From Brevibacillus laterosporus DSM 25 (lineage in GTDB: Bacteria; Bacillota; Bacilli; Brevibacillales; Brevibacillaceae), in the NCBI RefSeq assembly GCF_002706795.1, contig NZ_CP017705.1, positions 4,191,501 through 4,255,500 on the forward strand: a stretch of DNA of 64,000 nt, in the 5' to 3' direction. Shown one piece after another: positions 54,611 to 61,249 of this stretch; the first letter of the stretch is position 1, and every line of letters begins with the position of its first letter. The position numbers and the translations under genes were made by a program. Below the pieces are notes generated by a model. It searched no databases and was not told the origin of the DNA. It was given only the letters and a program-made list of their open reading frames with translations.

Positions 54611-55109
54611 ACCGTTAAATATCCCTCGGAACTTATCGAACTGCTCAGGGGAATCTGCTTTTGTATGTACCCATCCAACTTTACCATCAGAGACGAGGAC
54701 GATTTCTTCCACTGATTTTTCACTTTCTTTATCGCAAACAATAAGGACCGCGGTTGCTTTTTTGCCACCCATTTCGTGATCCACAGATTTAACAACCGTG
54801 GCATTATCATGTTTAGCTGATTTTGCTGACGGAGATTTCGTTGCCATTTCAAATATAGGACGCACTTCCGAAGTGATCTTTTCAGCTACAAATTTCTTTT
54901 TCAATTCCGTATCTTGCCCGTTTTGCATGACGGTTATATATTCGATAGCTGATTGTTCAGTAGAAGTAAGTGTTTTCTCTACGGACGGTGTGCTAGGTGC
55001 TTTTAACCGTTTTGGTGACGCCATTAACTTCAGTTCCATTATTAGACGTTCCAGAGTAACTAGATAGTATAAGACCTACTACAAATCCTACAACGGCTAT
55101 TTTTCTCAA
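54518..55109 (-). pseudogene. Decayed secreted protein gene with altered lipobox
   Basis: TTG 55109 with GGGAGGATTCC reads MRKIAVVGFVVGLILSSYSG, a lipoprotein-like signal except that Tyr replaces the lipobox Cys, then NNGTEVNGVTKT, and stops at TAG after ST. The neighbouring frame carries on (KRLKAPSTPSVEKTLTSTEQ...) for about 150 residues to 54518. One frameshift near 55000 would join them. The 3' end runs into the YolD-like remnant on the other strand, so it may be truncated as well. Confidence 0.5.
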
Positions 55110-55521
55110 TGTGGAATCCTCCCGTAATGCGAATTGTATAATAATTACATTTTAAGTTTATTAGTAAGAGTGTAATCACTAGATTAAAGACTTGTTATTC
55201 CACTTGATATAAATAGAAGCAACAGCCCCGGAAGGCTAGCGTAATTTTACTTCTTTAAGTCATAATCATGTCAGATAGCGTAATCAAACCGATGATGTGT
55301 ACGATCTGACCGCGTTAAGATACCGAATAATTTAACCCGAAAAAGAAATATTGTACGTTTGAGAGTCATATAAACAGTAACGAGGGGTGCGCTATTAGGT
55401 ATTGCGGGGGTGCGGGGCTGTATGATATACTTTGAATAATCGAACAATTAGGCGCGACTGTTAACAGGTGAAAAATCCCCGCTAAATCAACGCTTTACGA
55501 AGTTTATCCAAATTAAAACAT
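55110..55521. other. Gene-free stretch
   Basis: No supported ORF or RNA. The 55380-55480 part is G-rich and unlike the surrounding AT-rich DNA, compatible with foreign debris next to the tRNA. Confidence 0.35.
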
Positions 55522-55598
55522 CGGGATGTGGCGCAGCCAGGTAGCGCGCACCCTTGGGGTGGGTGAGGTCCAGGGTTCGAATCCCTGCATTCCGACCA
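55522..55598 (+). tRNA. tRNA-Pro(GGG)
   Basis: The 77-base sequence folds as a full cloverleaf: acceptor CGGGATG/CATTCCG, D-stem GCGC/GCGC, anticodon stem CACCC/GGGTG with loop TTGGGGT (anticodon GGG, codon CCC), and T-arm CAGGG-TTCGAAT-CCCTG, with encoded CCA. It stands alone at the end of the accessory island and is a likely integration site. Confidence 0.95.
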
Positions 55599-55608
55599 CT
55601 TAGAATCT

Positions 55609-55647
55609 AACACTTCTTCAGCATTACTATGCGAAGAGGTGTTTTTT
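55609..55647 (+). terminator. Terminator after tRNA-Pro
   Basis: AACACTTCTTC and GAAGAGGTGTT arms, 13-base loop, T6. Confidence 0.85.
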
Positions 55648-55857
55648 AGAAAAGAAACTTTATGTATACGACTATCTACATTCGTCCTTCGCGGAAAACT
55701 ATGATCCATTCGGAAGAGCTTGCAAATTTTTAGTAATGTAAAAAGGCCGCAAGAAGGCGGACAGGATAACTGGGCTAGACACATGTTGGTTCTATTCTGT
55801 AGGAAGCCAAATTACTCTGAAATTGCTCAAACTTTTTTATAAAGGTGTTATAGGGAA

Positions 55858-55899
55858 GAATCCATTTTGTTGCAAATTTTTTGCAAAATGGATTCTTTT
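55858..55899. terminator. Hairpin downstream of the 85-aa membrane gene
   Basis: GAATCCATTTTG pairs with CAAAATGGATTC, T4 on the plus strand; it can work in both directions. The 55648-55857 interval holds no supported gene. Confidence 0.65.
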
Positions 55900-55954
55900 C
55901 ATTTAATACGCAACAGGTCGAAGGCTGATCATTCTTACGTTCAGTACAGACGAG

Positions 55955-56212
55955 TTATTTATTTCGTAGAAACACATGATACACCCAAGAAGTCATAAGA
56001 GAAACAAACAAGGATAGACCAGCATACACAACGGACCACATAAAAAATGTATCACCAAAATAAGTATAGGTTAAGATCGTAAAGAAAAGGAAAGTCCCAA
56101 CAGGCATGACATAAAATCGTTTCCAGATTAGCGTACCAATAATCGTTAAAATCCCTACTGCTATTGGAAAATAAAATAAGACTAACAAAAACTCACTCAC
56201 GTATCGCACCAC
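55955..56212 (-). CDS. Small membrane protein, 85 aa
   Basis: The product has three hydrophobic helices (about 7-27, 33-52 and 56-76) with few polar residues and no motif I recognise. It lies between the tRNA and the transglycosylase gene on the opposite strand. The ATG follows TAAGGAAGTGGTGCG. Function unknown. Confidence 0.55.
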   Translation of the reverse strand: MVRYVSEFLLVLFYFPIAVGILTIIGTLIWKRFYVMPVGTFLFFTILTYTYFGDTFFMWSVVYAGLSLFVSLMTSWVYHVFLRNK

Positions 56213-56343
56213 TTCCTTACTAGATAAATTAGGAAAGAATGTACCTGTTCGGTTATACGCATACTTATCTAAAATGTTTCATCATTTTCGTTTTTTAAAA
56301 AATTCAAGTAAAGATTTTTCTCCGCACCCAGGTCTTTTTTCTC

Positions 56344-56373
56344 TTGGCTCTATGGAAAGCTTTCCCTTATAAT
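56344..56373 (+). promoter_or_regulatory. Predicted promoter for lytic transglycosylase
   Basis: TTGGCT at 56344-56349 and TATAAT at 56368-56373, 18-base spacer. Confidence 0.55.
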
Positions 56374-56395
56374 AGAACATAAAAGACAGAGGAGA

Positions 56396-57133
56396 ATGGA
56401 TGATCTAATCGTGAAAATAGATAGTAATCAGTTCGTTAGGAACCTTGCATCTAATGGGCAATGGGCATCAGGTGATGTTAGTCAGGTAGCACAAATTCAA
56501 GAGCTATTGGATAATCAGGCGAATTCAAATGGACAAGATCCCTTGTTTTCGGATGTATTTGATAGTGAGTTGCAAAAATATCAACATGTAATCTCTAAAG
56601 AGCAGGTCCTAGCTGAGTTAGATGGGACGAAGCAGCAAGATAATTGGAATTCTTCAATGAACTATTCTTCAACCTCTCCTGACCTTTCCTTTAGTAGGGG
56701 CGAATCTATGACATGGAGCCGTCAGCAGATCGTGGATAAAATTGAGCAGGTGAGCAAACGTTTTGGCGTAAACTCTGACTTGGTCAAAGAGGTGGTACGA
56801 GCCGAGTCTAATTTTAATCCTGTTGTTACTTCTCATGCTGGAGCAAAAGGTCTCATGCAATTAATGGATGATACTGCTCGTAGTGTAGGGGTACGCAATT
56901 CTTATGATCCGGATCAAAATTTGACAGGCGGTACTCAATATCTGGGCAAATTACTCGACCGATATGATGGTAATGTAAAGGTTGCATTGGCTGCTTATAA
57001 TGCAGGATCTGGTCGAGTCAGAAGGGCTGGAATTGAGACAGATGAAGATTTTGACCGTCTAGCAGCTAATCTTCCTCAAGAGACACAGCGTTATGTCGCC
57101 AAGATAACGACGAAATTGCAAGCGGAAGATTAG
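56396..57133 (+). CDS. Lytic transglycosylase (SLT domain)
   Basis: This 245-residue murein lytic enzyme has a C-terminal SLT domain from about residue 108 with catalytic Glu in VVRAESNFNP, then GAKGLMQLM, GTQYLGKLL and AAYNAGSGRV. The N-terminal 100 residues are polar and unordered, with no evident signal peptide, as in other Bacillus-type homologues (YjbJ-like). GAGGAGA abuts ATG 56396, so the exact start is uncertain. It precedes mtrB by 44 bases and may be cotranscribed with it. Confidence 0.85.
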   Translation: MDDLIVKIDSNQFVRNLASNGQWASGDVSQVAQIQELLDNQANSNGQDPLFSDVFDSELQKYQHVISKEQVLAELDGTKQQDNWNSSMNYSSTSPDLSFSRGESMTWSRQQIVDKIEQVSKRFGVNSDLVKEVVRAESNFNPVVTSHAGAKGLMQLMDDTARSVGVRNSYDPDQNLTGGTQYLGKLLDRYDGNVKVALAAYNAGSGRVRRAGIETDEDFDRLAANLPQETQRYVAKITTKLQAED

Positions 57134-57177
57134 GTAGGGTATAGTAAAGAGAGAAATTCTCTTAGGGGGACAAAAAG

Positions 57178-57417
57178 ATGGACCAACATCAACAACGAAG
57201 CAATGGCAACCAAGACTTTTTTGTTATTAAAGCAAAAGAAAATGGAGTACATGTGATCGGATTGACCCGTGGTACAGATACACGTTTTCACCATACAGAA
57301 AAACTAGATAAGGGCGAAGTAATGTTAGCCCAATTTACGGAGCATACATCTGCTATTAAGGTACGTGGTAAGGCGATTATTCAAACCAGACATGGAGTTA
57401 TTGATACAGAGGAATAA
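57178..57417 (+). CDS. mtrB: Tryptophan RNA-binding attenuation protein TRAP
   Basis: TRAP forms an 11-mer ring that binds tryptophan and then NAG-repeat leader RNA to terminate trp operon transcription. The 79-residue product matches closely: [54 protein letters not shown], including the RNA-binding Lys/Arg set and the Trp-pocket HTSA. AGGGGGA precedes ATG 57178. In B. subtilis it directly follows mtrA (folE); here it is 7.9 kb away behind a transglycosylase gene. Confidence 0.95.
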   Translation: MDQHQQRSNGNQDFFVIKAKENGVHVIGLTRGTDTRFHHTEKLDKGEVMLAQFTEHTSAIKVRGKAIIQTRHGVIDTEE

Positions 57418-57432
57418 TGGTAGAAAATGTAG

Positions 57433-57466
57433 AAAAGAAAGTGACCATGGGTCGCTTTCTTTTCTT
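57433..57466 (+). terminator. mtrB: Intrinsic terminator after mtrB
   Basis: AAAAGAAAGTGACC and GGTCGCTTTCTTTT around ATG, followed by T-rich sequence. Confidence 0.8.
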
Positions 57467-57495
57467 TTTCGGTATAAAAAGTGAAGAAAATGTTG

Positions 57496-57524
57496 TTGAC
57501 GTTTGTTTGCGAGGATAGTATGAT
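57496..57524 (+). promoter_or_regulatory. Promoter of the PTS operon
   Basis: TTGACG at 57496-57501 and TATGAT at 57519-57524, 17-base spacer; near-consensus sigma-A. Start expected near 57531, at the edge of the GAACAAATG repeats. The aco-type operon promoter at 63006 shares the same TTGACG. Confidence 0.7.
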
Positions 57525-57530
57525 AAAGCT

Positions 57531-57642
57531 GTAAGGAACAAATGATAAAAGTAAGAACAAATGTAACAGGAAACAATGGAATAATTTGTGAAAAGAGCCA
57601 CGGGCTAGATTTGTATGAATGTCATACGATCTGGCCCTTTTT
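57531..57642 (+). promoter_or_regulatory. Attenuator leader with tandem GAACAAATG repeats (copy 1)
   Basis: Two GAACAAATG copies start at 57536 and 57555 (period 19), with a weaker GAAACAATG at 57570. They are followed by GAGCCACGGGC and by a terminator with arms GGGCTAGAT (57602-57610) and ATCTGGCCC (57629-57637), an inner GTATGA/TCATAC helix and T5, ending 65 bases before the IIA gene. The same arrangement occurs at 63043-63123. This is expected to stop transcription unless relieved. Confidence 0.65.
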
Positions 57643-57707
57643 GTATAGAAATGTTGGCTTTTTGCACAAAAAAGACAGAGACAGCTTAGATAGAAGGGAG
57701 AATCCAC

Positions 57708-58181
57708 ATGTCATTTTTTGAGATGGTGCAAACGGATCATTTGTTTATATTTCCAGATGAGACCCGTCAAGACGTTATCCTAGAAATCATGGCAAAATCG
57801 TTATGGAGTAAGGGCTTTGTGCATGAAAGTTATGTAAACGCTGTCAAGGATCGTGAAAAGCATTATCCCACTGGTTTAGAGTTGGCTGATGTACATGTGG
57901 CTATTCCACATACGGATGCGTGTCACGTTAAACAGCAAACCATTGCATTGGGTGTAGTGAAACAAGGTACAAAATTTCACTGTATGGCTGATGCAAGCAA
58001 AACGATTTCAGTCAAGCTTATTATCATGCTAGCGATTGAAAAAAGTGAGGCTCATTTGGAAATGTTGGAAGAGATTATGACGTTCATCCAGGATGCTTCA
58101 CGCTTGGAGGCACTTAGTCAGGCTAGTACTCCGGTAGAATTTTTTTCAGTTATCCAGCCAGCTAACAGTTACAACCACTAA
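57708..58181 (+). CDS. PTS galactitol-type IIA component
   Basis: The IIA protein passes phosphate from HPr to IIB. The 157-residue product is of the fructose/mannitol/galactitol IIA fold, with phospho-His68 in VHVAIPHTD. AGAAGGGAGAATCCAC precedes ATG 57708. It is first in the IIA-IIB-IIC operon behind the attenuator-like leader. Galactitol is inferred from the IIB/IIC type; related systems carry other polyols or pentoses. Confidence 0.85.
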   Translation: MSFFEMVQTDHLFIFPDETRQDVILEIMAKSLWSKGFVHESYVNAVKDREKHYPTGLELADVHVAIPHTDACHVKQQTIALGVVKQGTKFHCMADASKTISVKLIIMLAIEKSEAHLEMLEEIMTFIQDASRLEALSQASTPVEFFSVIQPANSYNH

Positions 58182-58199
58182 TTTTAGGAGGAATTCATT

Positions 58200-58484
58200 A
58201 TGGCAAAGAAAAAAGTTATGGTGATTTGTGGTACAGGGGTAGCAACTTCTACAGTGGTTATGCAGAAATTAAAAACGTTCTTCCAAGAAAAAGGATTAGA
58301 GGCTAATTTAGAGCAATCAAAAGTAAGCGATGTTTTAAATAAGGGTGATCAATACGACCTGATTATTTCCACTACAGCAGTACCAACTAATTTACAAGAA
58401 AAGGTGATTAACGCTGTTCCGTTGTTAACAGGAATCGGTAAAGAAAAAGTGTTTGCCGAAATTGAGAAACGGATGAACGAATAG
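58200..58484 (+). CDS. PTS galactitol-type IIB component
   Basis: The 94-residue IIB has phospho-Cys10 in VICGTGVATSTVV, the P-loop-like site of Gat-type IIB proteins. It takes phosphate from IIA and gives it to the incoming sugar at IIC. TAGGAGGAATTCATT precedes ATG 58200. Confidence 0.9.
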   Translation: MAKKKVMVICGTGVATSTVVMQKLKTFFQEKGLEANLEQSKVSDVLNKGDQYDLIISTTAVPTNLQEKVINAVPLLTGIGKEKVFAEIEKRMNE

Positions 58485-58512
58485 CCATTTTACTGAGTTA
58501 GGGGATGAGGGA

Positions 58513-59856
58513 ATGGAGTACTTACAAAAGATTGTTAATTTAGGGCCAACTGTCGTATTGCCCATTATCATCTTCATTTTTGCGATTCTCTTAAAAACGA
58601 AGCCCGGACAGGCGTTCCGGGCTGGACTCACTATCGGGATTGGATTTGTTGGGGTCAATCTGATTATTGGATTACTTAGCAGTTCACTTGGTCCTGCAGC
58701 TCAAGATATGGTCAAAAATCTAGGAGTGGAGCTAACGATTATCGATGTAGGCTGGCCAGCTAGTTCAGCCATTGCGTTTGGTACAACGATAGGAGCTCTT
58801 GCTATCCCGATTGGTCTTGGGGTCAACCTAGCAATGCTAGTATTCGGACTCACTAAGACATTAAATGTAGACGTATGGAACCTATGGCATATCGCATTTA
58901 CTGGATCATTGGTGACAGTTATGACCGATAGTGTACCGATGGGTTTATTGACAGCGATTGTTCATGCAATCGTATTACTTGTACTAGCGGACATGTCTTC
59001 TAAGCATGTGTCTGAATTTTATGGTTATCAAGGAGTTACATTCCCGCATGGTACTTCTACTGCTTTTTATGTGATCGCCATGCCGCTCGAAAAATTATTT
59101 AATATGATTCCAGGGTTGCGTAGCTTAAAAGCTGACCCAGATTCCATTCAAAAACGGATGGGCGTGTTGGGTGAATCAACCGTACTAGGTCTTATTCTAG
59201 GTATTATTATCGGTCTTTTAGCTGGGTGGAGTGTGAAGGATGTCTTAACCCTTGGGGTAAATACAGCTGCTGTTATGCTCCTGTTACCTCGAATGGTAGC
59301 TGTTCTTATGGAAGGATTATTACCAGTATCGGAAGCGGCTTCGGAATTTGTTCGCAGTAAGTTCCCAGATCGTGAAGTAAATATTGGGATGGACTCTGCG
59401 CTCGCAGTAGGACATCCAGCCGCTATAGCCTCATCGTTAATTATGATCCCTATTGTTTTGGCATTGGCAGTACTGCTTCCTGGTAACAAGGTGTTACCTT
59501 TCGGAGATTTAGCAACCATTCCGTTTATTGTCTGCTTAATGGTTCCTGTGTTTAAAGGAAACGTGGTACGTACTGTTCTCGGGTCAACGATCGCTCTGGG
59601 ACTGGGCTTATTATTAGCCACTTACGTATCTCCGCTTATTACTACTGCGGCAACTATGGCAGGGTTCAAATTCCCTGAGGGGGCTGCGGCAATCTCTTCC
59701 TTAGTGGATGGTGCGGTTCCTACGACAGCATTATTCGTTTTTGGTGCTAAGCTGGGGTACGTCGGTATCATTGGGATTGGTGCTATTGCCATAGGTACAG
59801 CTATTTATTTGAGACGACGGGACAAAAGAAAGATGCTACAACAACGCGAGATGTGA
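58513..59856 (+). CDS. PTS galactitol-type IIC permease
   Basis: The 447-residue membrane permease has the GatC-type signature elements LPIIIFIFAILLKTKPGQA near the N terminus, GLTIGIGFVGVNLIIG and the later VDGAVPTTALFVFGAKLG. About ten helices are predicted. The C terminus is basic. GGGGATGAGGG precedes the ATG. Substrate is inferred from family only. Confidence 0.88.
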   Translation: MEYLQKIVNLGPTVVLPIIIFIFAILLKTKPGQAFRAGLTIGIGFVGVNLIIGLLSSSLGPAAQDMVKNLGVELTIIDVGWPASSAIAFGTTIGALAIPIGLGVNLAMLVFGLTKTLNVDVWNLWHIAFTGSLVTVMTDSVPMGLLTAIVHAIVLLVLADMSSKHVSEFYGYQGVTFPHGTSTAFYVIAMPLEKLFNMIPGLRSLKADPDSIQKRMGVLGESTVLGLILGIIIGLLAGWSVKDVLTLGVNTAAVMLLLPRMVAVLMEGLLPVSEAASEFVRSKFPDREVNIGMDSALAVGHPAAIASSLIMIPIVLALAVLLPGNKVLPFGDLATIPFIVCLMVPVFKGNVVRTVLGSTIALGLGLLLATYVSPLITTAATMAGFKFPEGAAAISSLVDGAVPTTALFVFGAKLGYVGIIGIGAIAIGTAIYLRRRDKRKMLQQREM

Positions 59857-59910
59857 TAAAAATAAAATAACGAAAGATCACTTGTTCCTTTAACGATTAC
59901 AAGTAGGTAT

Positions 59911-59937
59911 AACCAGGAGAGCATGTATCTCCTGGTT
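59911..59937 (+). terminator. Hairpin after IIC gene
   Basis: AACCAGGAGA and TCTCCTGGTT arms with a 7-base loop; no clear T run, so a weak terminator or RNA-end stabiliser. Confidence 0.5.
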
Positions 59938-60088
59938 CGTCTACGTTTGTATCGCACTTTTGTGCTTATGAAGAACAATTTCTACCACTGGTATATAATG
60001 AGTGGTCGGTATGTAGAAGACTCAGGGATTGAAAGAAATTGTGAGTAGTTATCAGGGATTCTGCTAAAAAGGGAAGGAATGGTGGCAA

Positions 60089-61249
60089 ATGAAGACACAG
60101 CTACTGCGGATTGTACAGGAGGAAGATCCCAAAAATCCGCTGACTGACGAAGAGATTGCCGCAAAATTAGGAATTAGGAGAGATAAATGTACGTTATTGC
60201 GCCAACAGTTTCATATCCCTGATTCCCGTAAAAGACGGTTACCATTGCTGACAGCAGAAATGAACCGGATTCTAAAGGAGCATTCACAGATATCAGATCG
60301 CAAACTAACAGGAGAGCTACGCAAAATAGGGTTTGAAATATCAAAATTTACTGTGATGAATTTGCGGAAAGAACAGCAAGAAAATTGGCTAGAGATGTCT
60401 TTGACCACAGAAACACTTGTTTCTCAAAACAAGGAACAGTCAGCACAACGAAGACTACGGCAGTTTGCTGATTTGATCGAGAGTGATGGTTTCTTATTGC
60501 CATTTGTACAGCAGGTGAAGGCAGTCATTTTATACCCATATCAAAAGCTACCAATTTTATTTCAGGGAGAAAAGGGCACAGGTAAGCGAGCTATTGCAGA
60601 AGCAGCCTTTTCCTTTGCGAAACAAGAGAAACAACTTACATCAGAAGCTATCTTTATAGAGATAGATATACGAGAGATACCGGAAGGGCCGTTATTTGAG
60701 CAACGGATTCACGATACACTTTGTAGCTATAAAGGTGTAGGTGGTGCACTGTATATTCGGGAAATTCAGCTTTTATCCCTGAAGTCTATAGAAGGGGTGC
60801 TCAAGCGTGTACGAGAGATGGACTCACCCATATTCGTTTTCGCGTCAAGCACGAATACAGCAGGCTGGGATAATACTGACTTCATGCATCGCTTGTTTCC
60901 CATTCAGATCCACTTACCAGCCTTAGCATCATGGCCGAAAGAGTCACAGCTCCGTTTTCTTGAGGATATGATTCAACAGCAAGCACAACAAGCTGGTTGT
61001 CCGATTCGTATGGATAAATGCGGAGAAAGTAAAAAACTGATGAATGGGTATACGGCTAACATTACGCAGTTACGAGCAGAAATCCGCGCTTTTGTTTGCA
61101 ATGAATTAATAGATTGGTTATTTGAAACCATTTCTACTCCGCAAAGTGATGAAAGAACGAAACAAAGCTCTCCGACGGCTGTAGCGCCTGACTCAATCTA
61201 TCATTGGCTACAGTTTTGCACAAATGAATCAACAAGGGGTTCAGCCTGA
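60089..61249 (+). CDS. LevR-type regulator, N-terminal part (degenerate AAA+)
   Basis: The 386-residue ORF has two HTH-like units at the N terminus (residues 10-50 and 55-95); the first, with NPLTDEEIAAKLGI and PDSRKRR, resembles the DNA-binding tail of sigma-54. An AAA+ region follows with Walker A GEKGTGKR (residues about 165-172), but the Walker B acidic pair is replaced (GALYIREIQ) and no GAFTGA sigma-54 loop is seen. The ORF ends inside what should be a linker, and the next ORF, shifted by one frame and overlapping by 26 bases, supplies the PRD and PTS domains. It is either one gene split by a frameshift or two coupled genes. Confidence 0.65.
   Translation: MKTQLLRIVQEEDPKNPLTDEEIAAKLGIRRDKCTLLRQQFHIPDSRKRRLPLLTAEMNRILKEHSQISDRKLTGELRKIGFEISKFTVMNLRKEQQENWLEMSLTTETLVSQNKEQSAQRRLRQFADLIESDGFLLPFVQQVKAVILYPYQKLPILFQGEKGTGKRAIAEAAFSFAKQEKQLTSEAIFIEIDIREIPEGPLFEQRIHDTLCSYKGVGGALYIREIQLLSLKSIEGVLKRVREMDSPIFVFASSTNTAGWDNTDFMHRLFPIQIHLPALASWPKESQLRFLEDMIQQQAQQAGCPIRMDKCGESKKLMNGYTANITQLRAEIRAFVCNELIDWLFETISTPQSDERTKQSSPTAVAPDSIYHWLQFCTNESTRGSA

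Noticed and set aside
55482-55784. 100-codon minus-strand ORF over the tRNA
   Set aside because: It is antisense to tRNA-Pro and its terminator; its residues come from the tRNA complement.
57131-57165. UAG/GAG triplets just upstream of mtrB as a TRAP autoregulation site
   Set aside because: Triplet spacing is irregular (1, 4, 4 and more bases) instead of the 2-3 base spacing required for TRAP binding.
49302-57177. CRISPR array or insertion sequence in the island
   Set aside because: No spaced direct repeats and no transposase-like frame or terminal inverted repeats were seen.
57650-57680. Sigma-54 (-24/-12) promoter ahead of the PTS operon
   Set aside because: A TTGGC...TTTGCA stretch exists but the GG-GC spacing is wrong; the sigma-A promoter at 57496 is far better.
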